DNA from: Candidatus Melainabacteria bacterium
GTDB taxonomy: Bacteria; Cyanobacteriota; Vampirovibrionia; Obscuribacterales; Obscuribacteraceae
Length of the DNA: 7,997 nt
Direction of reading: 5' to 3'
Assembly (NCBI GenBank): GCA_016209785.1
Contig: JACQVM010000390.1
Coordinates: 1-7,997, forward strand
Part shown: piece by piece, positions 1 to 5,914 of the stretch
Numbering within the stretch: position 1 is the first letter of the stretch
How the letters are laid out: each line of letters starts with the position of its first letter
Made by a program: the position numbers and the translations under genes
Notes under the pieces: generated by a model
Database searches by the model: none
The model's input: the letters and a program-made list of their open reading frames with translations, nothing else
What the model was told of the DNA's origin: nothing

Positions 1-1015
1 GGCCTACTGCAGGCATGCGCAGGAGGTTTTGATTAAAAGGCATGAGCTTCTGACCTGCAACTACCACTTTAGCCAGTGTCAGGCTAATGGTGCCTGCTGA
101 GATGGCAAAGCAAACAGGCAGAATTTTGACCTTAGATTTAAACAAGTCCTTGAGGCTAAGGACACAGGGTACCAGGACTGGTGCAAAAAATAGCCCAAAG
201 TAGCAGGATACTTGTCCTGCCGACACCAGATAAGCAAACAATGCGCCGAGCGGACGGTGCAGAAACTCTCTCATTTGAGCAGCTAGCTCGTTGCGAAACC
301 AGAAGTATCCTGCCGGATATGCGCTGTAGTGCTGCATGAGCTGCCCTAGCCCCCAAGTCCATAATATTGGCAGTACAATGAGCGCTAGCATGATGGTCCA
401 CGAATGACGTTTGCGAAGCCAATAAGTCAGCAGCACGGCAAAGTTACAAATAATATAAACCACTGCAGTCTGACGGGTAGCTAAAGTAGCAAGGAGCATG
501 ACCGAGGCTAAAGCATAGTTTGGTGCTGCGTCTTTTTTGATTCCCCTGACGAAGAAAAGAAAATAAAGGCTTGTGAAGCTTGAGGCCGCTATGTCCGTCA
601 TGTACGAGAAAGAAAGATTTACACGCAGCGGATTGGCTACTAAGACAAGTGCAAATAGGCCAGCACTTGCTTTTGAAAGACCAACTTCCCTGAGCGTAAG
701 GTAAAAGGCTAGAGCACCGATAAAGCCCAGAGAAAGTGTGACTGTCCTTAAAATTGCATACGAAAAACCAAAAATCTTGCAGGCCAGTCCACCCAGAGCT
801 ATGTGTAAGAAACAAGTTGCACAGCTAGCCCCCAGTTCAAAGCGCCCGCTGCTAACCCAGTGTCTGATAGCCTCTCCGTAAGTCCAGTCATCATTGAGCG
901 GAAAGTTGCCGACTGGCGACACAAAGAAAACGGTAAAAAGATAATATGCCACAATGATGAGCACAGCCCGTGGCGCCAGGTATTGTGTTCGTTGCAATAG
1001 ACTACCGGCGAACAT
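1..1015 (-). CDS. GT-C/ArnT-like polytopic membrane glycosyltransferase, C-terminus cut by window edge
   Basis: The frame is open from an ATG at 1015 to the left edge, giving 338 residues with no stop, so the C-terminus is missing. The product is very hydrophobic, with roughly eight to ten predicted membrane segments (for example about 17-34, 93-110, 116-130, 167-197, 206-224, 255-285 and 296-320). After the first segment comes LNDDWTYGEAI (residues 40-50). An acidic pair at this place, in the first external loop, is the hallmark of GT-C enzymes such as ArnT and GT39 proteins, which take sugar from a polyprenyl-phosphate donor. A second acidic motif, YMTD (138-141), and RQ (181-182) also recur in uncharacterised bacterial members. 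The start is backed by AGGA four bases upstream and by a 14-base overlap with the end of the GT2 gene, which suggests translational coupling. Donor and acceptor cannot be read from the sequence. The GT-C assignment is fairly secure; a polymerase or ligase role is possible but less likely. Confidence 0.8.
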   Translation of the reverse strand, partial: MFAGSLLQRTQYLAPRAVLIIVAYYLFTVFFVSPVGNFPLNDDWTYGEAIRHWVSSGRFELGASCATCFLHIALGGLACKIFGFSYAILRTVTLSLGFIGALAFYLTLREVGLSKASAGLFALVLVANPLRVNLSFSYMTDIAASSFTSLYFLFFVRGIKKDAAPNYALASVMLLATLATRQTAVVYIICNFAVLLTYWLRKRHSWTIMLALIVLPILWTWGLGQLMQHYSAYPAGYFWFRNELAAQMREFLHRPLGALFAYLVSAGQVSCYFGLFFAPVLVPCVLSLKDLFKSKVKILPVCFAISAGTISLTLAKVVVAGQKLMPFNQNLLRMPAVG

Positions 1016-2021
1016 ATTGTCCTAACTCTGTTAGCGGCTCTGTTTTAGCTTGTGTTGCAACATTGGGAGTTTCTTCGATAGATGGCTCGTTAAACTTGGT
1101 GCCTAAACGTTCGGCAACTATATAAGTGGGCCGCGACCTCACTTCATCTAGAACCTTAGAAAGGTAAACTGCCACTACTCCTACGGAGAATATTTGTAGA
1201 CTTGTAAGCAGCAACATAGCTACCAATAACACACCATTGTCTACGCTCCGGGGAAAAGTTCCGCTCCAGACAAGCCATGTCGACAAGGAGAGAATGGTTA
1301 TCCCCAGCAGTAGGGCTCCCAATAAAGGCACTAAGTACAGTGGAGCAGCACCAAAGGAAATAAGTCCATCAAGAGCTAGGCAAAGGAGTTTCTTAATTGT
1401 GTAGCTGCTTACACCTGCTTGTCTAGCATCTCTGTCAACCGGGATGCCCACCTGGCGAAAGCCTAGCCATGGTATAAGTCCACGCAAAAAACGGGTCTTC
1501 TCTGGTAAGAGTGCTAGCGCATTGGCGACTTTGCGATCGATGAGCCTATAGTCACCCGTGTCCCATGGGATTTGTACAGATGAGAGCGTACCTAGCACTC
1601 TGTAAAAAAGATGTGCAGATAAGCGCTTGCTTAAGCGATCTCTTCTAGTTGAGCGTACAACATAGACAACGTCATAGCCTTGTCGCCAATGTTTAACCAT
1701 CTCCCCGATAAGTTCTGGAGGATCTTGTAAGTCAGAATCAATGTTGATTATGGCTTGTCCATCAGAATGGGCAAGTCCTGCAGAAATTGCTGCTTGCTGA
1801 CCAAAATTGCGTGATAAAACAATGACCTTTACATTGTCTACTTGTTCTGCAATTTGCACCAAGGCCCTTGAGGTAAGAGGTCCACTGCCATCATTGACAA
1901 ACACAACCTCATAAGACAATCCCAAAGGCGAAATAGCCTTCCACAAGCGCTCCAAAAGTAAAAGAAGGTTGCTTGGATCTTCGTTGTATACAGCTACAAC
2001 TATGGATAGATCGATAATCAT
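1002..2021 (-). CDS. GT2 polyprenyl-phosphate glycosyltransferase (GtrB/DPM1/ArnC-like)
   Basis: This 339-residue protein would transfer a sugar from a nucleotide donor to undecaprenyl phosphate at the inner face of the membrane. The GT-A domain begins SIVVAVYNE (6-14), followed by NDGS (43-46), SRNFGQQAAISAGL (70-83), the metal-binding DSDLQD (95-100) and GDYRLIDRK (156-164), all in the order typical of GtrB-like enzymes. SSYTIKKLLCLALDGLISF (205-223) matches the amphipathic stretch preceding the membrane part. Two membrane helices follow at about 226-252 and 263-288, then VYLSKVLDEVRSRPTYIV, a usual ending for the family. An extra polar tail of about 35 residues lies beyond it, and its last codons overlap the next gene. 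ATG 2021 gives the family N-terminus; the upstream AAGG is about 15 bases away, so the ribosome site is weak. Sugar identity (glucose, galactose, GlcNAc or other) cannot be told from motifs. No GtrA-like flippase gene is adjacent within the window. Confidence 0.93.
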   Translation of the reverse strand: MIIDLSIVVAVYNEDPSNLLLLLERLWKAISPLGLSYEVVFVNDGSGPLTSRALVQIAEQVDNVKVIVLSRNFGQQAAISAGLAHSDGQAIINIDSDLQDPPELIGEMVKHWRQGYDVVYVVRSTRRDRLSKRLSAHLFYRVLGTLSSVQIPWDTGDYRLIDRKVANALALLPEKTRFLRGLIPWLGFRQVGIPVDRDARQAGVSSYTIKKLLCLALDGLISFGAAPLYLVPLLGALLLGITILSLSTWLVWSGTFPRSVDNGVLLVAMLLLTSLQIFSVGVVAVYLSKVLDEVRSRPTYIVAERLGTKFNEPSIEETPNVATQAKTEPLTELGQYVRR

Positions 2022-2061
2022 TAAGCAAAAACAGGACCTTTGGGTACTCGATAACCCTCTG

Positions 2062-2079
2062 ATTGTCTATTAAGACAAT
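2062..2079. repeat. Perfect 6-bp inverted repeat in the gap before the GT2 gene
   Basis: ATTGTC (2062-2067) and GACAAT (2074-2079) are exact reverse complements around the 6-base centre TATTAA. It sits in the 123-base gap between the epimerase stop (2145) and the GT2 start (2021). On the minus strand a TTGACC hexamer (2091-2086) lies 16 bases before TAGACA (2069-2064), a poor -10 match, so the repeat would cover the -10 region of a possible GT2 promoter and could be an operator. The arms are short and AT-rich, with no T-run on the transcribed side, so a terminator is unlikely. The repeat is seen directly; any function is inference. Confidence 0.3.
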
Positions 2080-2144
2080 ACCTTCGGTCAACTTGGCAAG
2101 GCTAATCTCTCTTTGGAGTCGATTAAAGTTAAGTTAATTTGGGA

Positions 2145-3101
2145 TTAGCGCAAGAGCAAAAGTTCTCCCTCTCCGTGGTGAAGTGATTTAAGCCACTGCC
2201 AAGTGAGCGCTAATCCTTCATGTAGGGTTACTTTTGGCGACCAGTGTAATTCTTGGCGTGCTCGGGATATATCGAGGACGTTGACCGGCACATCGAGAGG
2301 GCGCTCGTCTGTGTAATATACAGTCACAGGCATGTCCACTACTTTACGCATTGCTTCAATTAGCTCATTGAGGGAATGCCCTTGTCCTGCACCAATGTTA
2401 AATATACGCGGTTCGTTGATACCACTTTGGTATTTAACTGCAGCAAGAAGCCCGGCAATAGCATCTTTAATATAGATATAGTCCCTAACGACCTTACCAT
2501 CTCCCCATATGGTAATTGGTTTGCCCGCTAGAATATTGCCTAGAAAGACACCAATTGCTCCTTGCTTGGCATTAGGGTTTTGTTGTTGTCCGTATGGGTT
2601 GGAGATGCGTGCTACCACATAATCGAGCCCCCACAGCCGATAAAAAAGGCTCAAGTATTTTTCTATGGTTAGTTTAGAAATCCCATACGAGCATATTGGC
2701 TCAGTTGGATGATGTTCTGGAATTGGGATGGTCTGTGGGATACCATATACGGTGCCACCAGAAGATATAAAGACAAATTTTTTGGTGCCGGACAGTTGGC
2801 ACTCCTGTAACAACTGCACTGAATCAGCTATATTGGAACGGATGTCATAGACTGGATCATCATTAGAGGTTTGTGGAAGGGTAGTATAGGCTAAATGAAA
2901 CACCCAGTCCATACCTGCAACTGCATTATGAACTTCGCCATGGTTCCCTAAGTCACCGATGAGATATTCTACTTGCGGATAAGGTTCTTGGTAGCGACTG
3001 GGGTAACGATCAAACACTCTAACCTGGTGCCCCAGGTTGAGTAGCTCCTCCACAAGGTTGCAGCCAATAAATCCGTTACCACCAATTACCAGTGCTTTCA
3101 T
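2145..3101 (-). CDS. NAD-dependent nucleotide-sugar epimerase/dehydratase (extended SDR)
   Basis: This 318-residue extended short-chain dehydrogenase/reductase most likely works on an NDP-hexose in the cytoplasm. Numbering from ATG 3101, the Rossmann start is GGNGFIG (7-13). GDLGN (49-53), SSGGTVYG (113-120) and the catalytic pair in YGISK (Tyr139, Lys143) follow, then NPYG (168-171) and GDGKVVRDYIYIKD (200-213). The last motif is typical of UDP-glucose/UDP-GlcNAc 4-epimerase-like proteins and of relatives such as GDP/dTDP-sugar epimerases. Length is normal for the group. An in-frame GTG at 3107 would add two residues; ATG was preferred because KALVIGGNGFIG then follows directly, but neither start has a clear ribosome site. 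The gap to the upstream GT4 stop is only about 24 bases, so the two are almost certainly co-transcribed. Substrate is not certain: it is clearly different from the galE product upstream, so it probably supplies another sugar rather than duplicating GalE. Confidence 0.9.
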   Translation of the reverse strand: MKALVIGGNGFIGCNLVEELLNLGHQVRVFDRYPSRYQEPYPQVEYLIGDLGNHGEVHNAVAGMDWVFHLAYTTLPQTSNDDPVYDIRSNIADSVQLLQECQLSGTKKFVFISSGGTVYGIPQTIPIPEHHPTEPICSYGISKLTIEKYLSLFYRLWGLDYVVARISNPYGQQQNPNAKQGAIGVFLGNILAGKPITIWGDGKVVRDYIYIKDAIAGLLAAVKYQSGINEPRIFNIGAGQGHSLNELIEAMRKVVDMPVTVYYTDERPLDVPVNVLDISRARQELHWSPKVTLHEGLALTWQWLKSLHHGEGELLLLR

Positions 3102-3125
3102 GGACACACCAAAGTTCTTAGGTTG

Positions 3126-4583
3126 TTATGGTACCATGAGGTTGGGACATTTCTTTGCACACGGTCTGTCAGCCGCAGGAGAAGTAGTTTCAAGCACACT
3201 TTCATAGATGGATACAATGTCATCCACCATTTGCTTGACTGTTCTTTCAGGAGCAATGTGCTCTTTTAAATCTTGAAGTAAGGAAGGCTCTTGAAGCAGC
3301 CTTAGAAGCTGGAATCTTAGAGCATCCCAATCATTTAACGGGAAAAGAAGCCCATTTACATTGTGCTTAATTATCTCAGACATTCCACCTAAGTTAGTGG
3401 CGATGACTGGTGTCTTGGTGGCTAAGGCTGACTGGATGACCAGCGGTGTGTTTTCATACCATCGCGACGGAACAACAAGAACATCAATGCCTGTCAGAAT
3501 CTCTCCTAGCTTATCGTTGGGAAATGTTCCTTTAAAACTAATTTTTGTAGAGGTTGGGACATGCTTGGCAACGGCGGCCATGAGCTGGTGAGCATATTCA
3601 GGAAATTGTTTCGTGTCTCCATAAATGTACAAGCAAGCCTTAGCATCTTCAGGAAGGGCTTGAAATGCCTTAATTAACAAATCTACACCCTTATGCTCGA
3701 ACAAGGTGCCAATAAATCCTATTCTAAGAAGGCTGCTGGGTGATTTTCTTTGTCCTGATAACAATGGCTCGGTATCTAGTCCAAAAGGAACATGGCGCAG
3801 CAACTTGGCATTAATGCCATTTTCTACAAATATGTCATACATTAGCTTAGTTGGCACCATTATGGACTGCAGGTGATTAGCGCGATGGCGTAGCCATTCG
3901 GGTCGTTCCATGGTGGCAGCGGCAGCAGAAGGTAGTTTGCGTAGTGCATATAGCCAGTACAGACTTTTAACAGCAAACGCTTGTACTGGGGCACTTAGGC
4001 GGTTGATAAGAGTACTCAGGCTCTTATATTTCACTGCTAAGGCTTCGGCAAATTCAGGTACTGGTGGCAAAAGTCTGGGTGTATAGCAGTTAAGGCAGTT
4101 TAAGGCAACTGGGCTGGGTCCACGGCAGATGGCGCCGTTGCTTTGCTTCAACTGAACCAACGGACAAACAAACCAAAAATCTGTAGTGGAGGCCACAACA
4201 GGAATGTTGAACTCTTGGGCAGCATCGATGATGCTAGCCGACAAATTTTGTAAGTGAAAGCTGTGGATGATGTCTGGTTGGAACGAAGCTAAAATGTGCT
4301 GGAAATGGCTCTTAATGCCAGGATGATTGTATTCATGTTTGAAGCGGTAGCCAGTAAGTCGGAGTGTCTCTTCAAGTACATGAACTTTAACCCCTTCGAC
4401 TTCATAGTCTGAGGTGAGGGGTCCTATGGCATGACGGGCGTCAAGGTCTGGCGGATTAGCGGTAACAACACACACTTGCCAGCCACGCTCGATAAGCTCC
4501 TGCGCTACCTTAAGGGTAAGAACTTCAGTACCCGAGCGATGACCGGGAAAGAATTTATGAACGGTAAGTAAAACCCTTTTCAT
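3126..4583 (-). CDS. GT4-family (GT-B fold) glycosyltransferase with Cys-rich insert
   Basis: This 485-residue retaining glycosyltransferase would transfer sugar from a nucleotide donor to a growing glycan in the cytoplasm. The N-terminal domain opens MKRVLLTVHKFFPGHRSGTE, with the glycine-rich acceptor-side loop of GT4 enzymes. The donor domain opens with LRIGFIGTLFEHKGVDLL (286-303, Lys298 in the donor-phosphate position) and continues PSRWYENTPLVIQSALA (372-388) and GGMSEII (399-405). Cysteines 140, 153, 163 and 166 form a C-x12-C-x9-C-x2-C pattern after DFWFV, as in one GT4 subgroup. In the E-x7-E motif Glu377 is kept but the second position is Ser385. An ATG at 4679 would add 32 residues (517 in all) but has no ribosome site and an atypical sequence. 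ATG 4583 gives the family N-terminus and has AAGGAAGG (4606-4599), although 15 bases away. Function class is secure; sugar and linkage are unknown. Confidence 0.9.
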   Translation of the reverse strand: MKRVLLTVHKFFPGHRSGTEVLTLKVAQELIERGWQVCVVTANPPDLDARHAIGPLTSDYEVEGVKVHVLEETLRLTGYRFKHEYNHPGIKSHFQHILASFQPDIIHSFHLQNLSASIIDAAQEFNIPVVASTTDFWFVCPLVQLKQSNGAICRGPSPVALNCLNCYTPRLLPPVPEFAEALAVKYKSLSTLINRLSAPVQAFAVKSLYWLYALRKLPSAAAATMERPEWLRHRANHLQSIMVPTKLMYDIFVENGINAKLLRHVPFGLDTEPLLSGQRKSPSSLLRIGFIGTLFEHKGVDLLIKAFQALPEDAKACLYIYGDTKQFPEYAHQLMAAVAKHVPTSTKISFKGTFPNDKLGEILTGIDVLVVPSRWYENTPLVIQSALATKTPVIATNLGGMSEIIKHNVNGLLFPLNDWDALRFQLLRLLQEPSLLQDLKEHIAPERTVKQMVDDIVSIYESVLETTSPAADRPCAKKCPNLMVP

Positions 4584-4632
4584 GCAACAATGGTCTAACC
4601 TTCCTTGGTTTGATAGATCAGTTGAGTATTTG

Positions 4633-4638
4633 ATAATA
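4633..4638 (-). promoter_or_regulatory. Possible -10 element for the GT4 gene
   Basis: On the minus strand TATTAT (five of six matches to TATAAT), directly preceded by TG, lies in the 128-base gap between galE and the GT4 start at 4583. The best -35 candidate, TTGCTG, is 19 bases away, which is long. If used, transcription would begin near 4626, downstream of the alternative ATG at 4679, favouring the shorter protein. Such AT-rich hexamers are common by chance. Confidence 0.2.
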
Positions 4639-4711
4639 CAGGATCTTGCTGCCCAACCAGCAAATGCTTTGTGGGGCATTTAAACTAGTCCGTAAGTATC
4701 ATAAGCCACAG

Positions 4712-5695
4712 CTAATAACGACGGTGTTGCTCCCAGTGCCAGGCTGTTTCAACAATCCTTTGAAAATCATATTGTGGCTTCCATCCAAGATAAGCTACTG
4801 CTTTGTCATTGTTTGCCACTAGAGTCGGTGGGTCCCCCTCTCTTGGTGGTCTAACCTGGCTGGCAATAGTCCGCCCAACCACTCGCTGACAAATATCTAA
4901 AGCTTCCTTTACGGAGGTACCGTGAGTGCTGCCTAAGTTGATGGCTAGGCAAACAAGCTGTGCCTCAAGTTTCTCTAAGGCTAAGCAATGGGCCTGAGCT
5001 AAATCGTTTACATGTATGTAGTCGCGAATGCAAGTCCCATCTCTGGTGTCATATTCGTTGCCGTAGATTTCTATACATTCTTGTTTCTCCAGTGCTGTCT
5101 TAAATATTAGGGGTAAAAGGTGAGTTTCTGGGTTGTGACTTTCGCCAATGAGTCCACCATCATCTGCGCCAGAAGCGTTAAAGTAACGAAGCGCAATATA
5201 AGACCAGTCAGAAGTTTTAGCATAAGCTTCCAGTGCTTTTTCAACTAAGAGTTTGGTCAGTCCATAAACATTGATGGGGTCCAGCACGTGCTCTTCAATT
5301 AAGGGCACTGATTTAGGATAGCCATATATTGCACAACTTGAAGAAAATACAATTTTCTTTACGCCAGCTTTCTCCATAGCCTTAAACAAGTTGAGGCTTT
5401 TCACCACGTTGTTTTCGAAGTAATGTGACGGATTCTTTTGAGACTCAGCGACTAGCGTAGATGCTGCAAAATGAATAACTGCTTCGATGGAAAACTTAGC
5501 AAGTAAGCCTTGCATTTGCTCTATATTGCCAATATCTGCTTTGACAAGTATGGCGCCGTCACAGACATCTAATGCTTGTGTGTGACCAGTTGATAGGTCA
5601 TCTACCACAACTACACCTGAGCCTGGATATTTAGACAGGTACGTCTTAAGGAAATGACTTCCTACATAGCCTAAGCCTCCAGTGACTAAGATCAT
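4712..5695 (-). CDS. galE: UDP-glucose 4-epimerase
   Basis: This 327-residue cytoplasmic enzyme interconverts UDP-glucose and UDP-galactose with bound NAD, supplying galactose-type donors to the neighbouring glycosyltransferases. All GalE landmarks are present in order: the Rossmann loop GGLGYVG (6-12), VDDLSTGH (31-38), HFAA (75-78), SSSCAIYG (118-125), the catalytic YGLTK (Tyr144, Lys148), LRYFNASGAD (169-178), GTCIRDYIHVNDLAQAH (220-236), REGDPP (285-290) and LGWKP (303-307). Length is normal. By eye the residue matching E. coli GalE Tyr299 (human Cys307), which limits substrate size, is Leu292; this could also allow UDP-GlcNAc/UDP-GalNAc conversion. ATG 5695 has AAGGA eight bases upstream. 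It is the first gene of the leftward run and is divergent from the membrane glycosyltransferase gene on the plus strand. The call is secure; the substrate range is inference. Confidence 0.95.
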   Translation of the reverse strand: MILVTGGLGYVGSHFLKTYLSKYPGSGVVVVDDLSTGHTQALDVCDGAILVKADIGNIEQMQGLLAKFSIEAVIHFAASTLVAESQKNPSHYFENNVVKSLNLFKAMEKAGVKKIVFSSSCAIYGYPKSVPLIEEHVLDPINVYGLTKLLVEKALEAYAKTSDWSYIALRYFNASGADDGGLIGESHNPETHLLPLIFKTALEKQECIEIYGNEYDTRDGTCIRDYIHVNDLAQAHCLALEKLEAQLVCLAINLGSTHGTSVKEALDICQRVVGRTIASQVRPPREGDPPTLVANNDKAVAYLGWKPQYDFQRIVETAWHWEQHRRY

Positions 5696-5703
5696 GAATC
5701 CAT

Positions 5704-5708
5704 TCCTT
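5704..5708 (-). promoter_or_regulatory. Ribosome binding site of galE
   Basis: AAGGA on the minus strand ends eight bases before the galE ATG at 5695. It is the clearest Shine-Dalgarno match in the window and fixes that start. Confidence 0.6.
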
Positions 5709-5721
5709 ATAGCTACGACCT

Positions 5722-5730
5722 TTTATACCA
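5722..5730 (-). promoter_or_regulatory. Extended -10 promoter candidate for galE and the leftward operon
   Basis: On the minus strand TGG precedes TATAAA (5727-5722), an extended -10 pattern (TGn-TATAAA). No good -35 hexamer lies at the usual 16 to 18 bases, which fits extended -10 promoters. Transcription would start near 5715, leaving a leader of about 20 bases that contains the AAGGA site. It is read by eye only. Confidence 0.35.
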
Positions 5731-5914
5731 GGCATTGAGGGACCAATACAGTAAATTCGTGCCACATAAGAATACCAAGCCAATAGTTGCCGCATGGCAG
5801 ACCATAGGATTTCCTGGACAAGTTAGGCAGGTACCGCAAATGGCTGTTGAGAATCAGCAACAGATATAAGAAGGCTTTCAAACAGAATACAAGGGGTCGG
5901 ATTACAATAAGGCA

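Noticed and set aside
156..815. Two minus-strand frames (156..422 and 444..815)
   Set aside because: They lie inside the partial GT-C gene in another frame, are rich in Ser and Cys, and have no family motifs. The frame open from 1015 to the left edge shows clear GT-C motifs instead.
1909..2091. 60-residue minus-strand frame covering the GT2 start and its leader
   Set aside because: Most of it is an out-of-frame reading of the GT2 N-terminus, and the remainder is the intergenic gap with the inverted repeat. There is no motif.
3361..3591. 76-residue plus-strand frame
   Set aside because: It is antisense to the conserved donor-binding domain of the GT4 gene; the sense frame explains the sequence.
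4584..4679. 32-residue N-terminal extension of the GT4 enzyme from ATG 4679
   Set aside because: There is no ribosome site before 4679, the extension is unlike GT4 N-termini, and a possible promoter lies inside it. MKRVLLTVHKFFPG at 4583 is the expected beginning.
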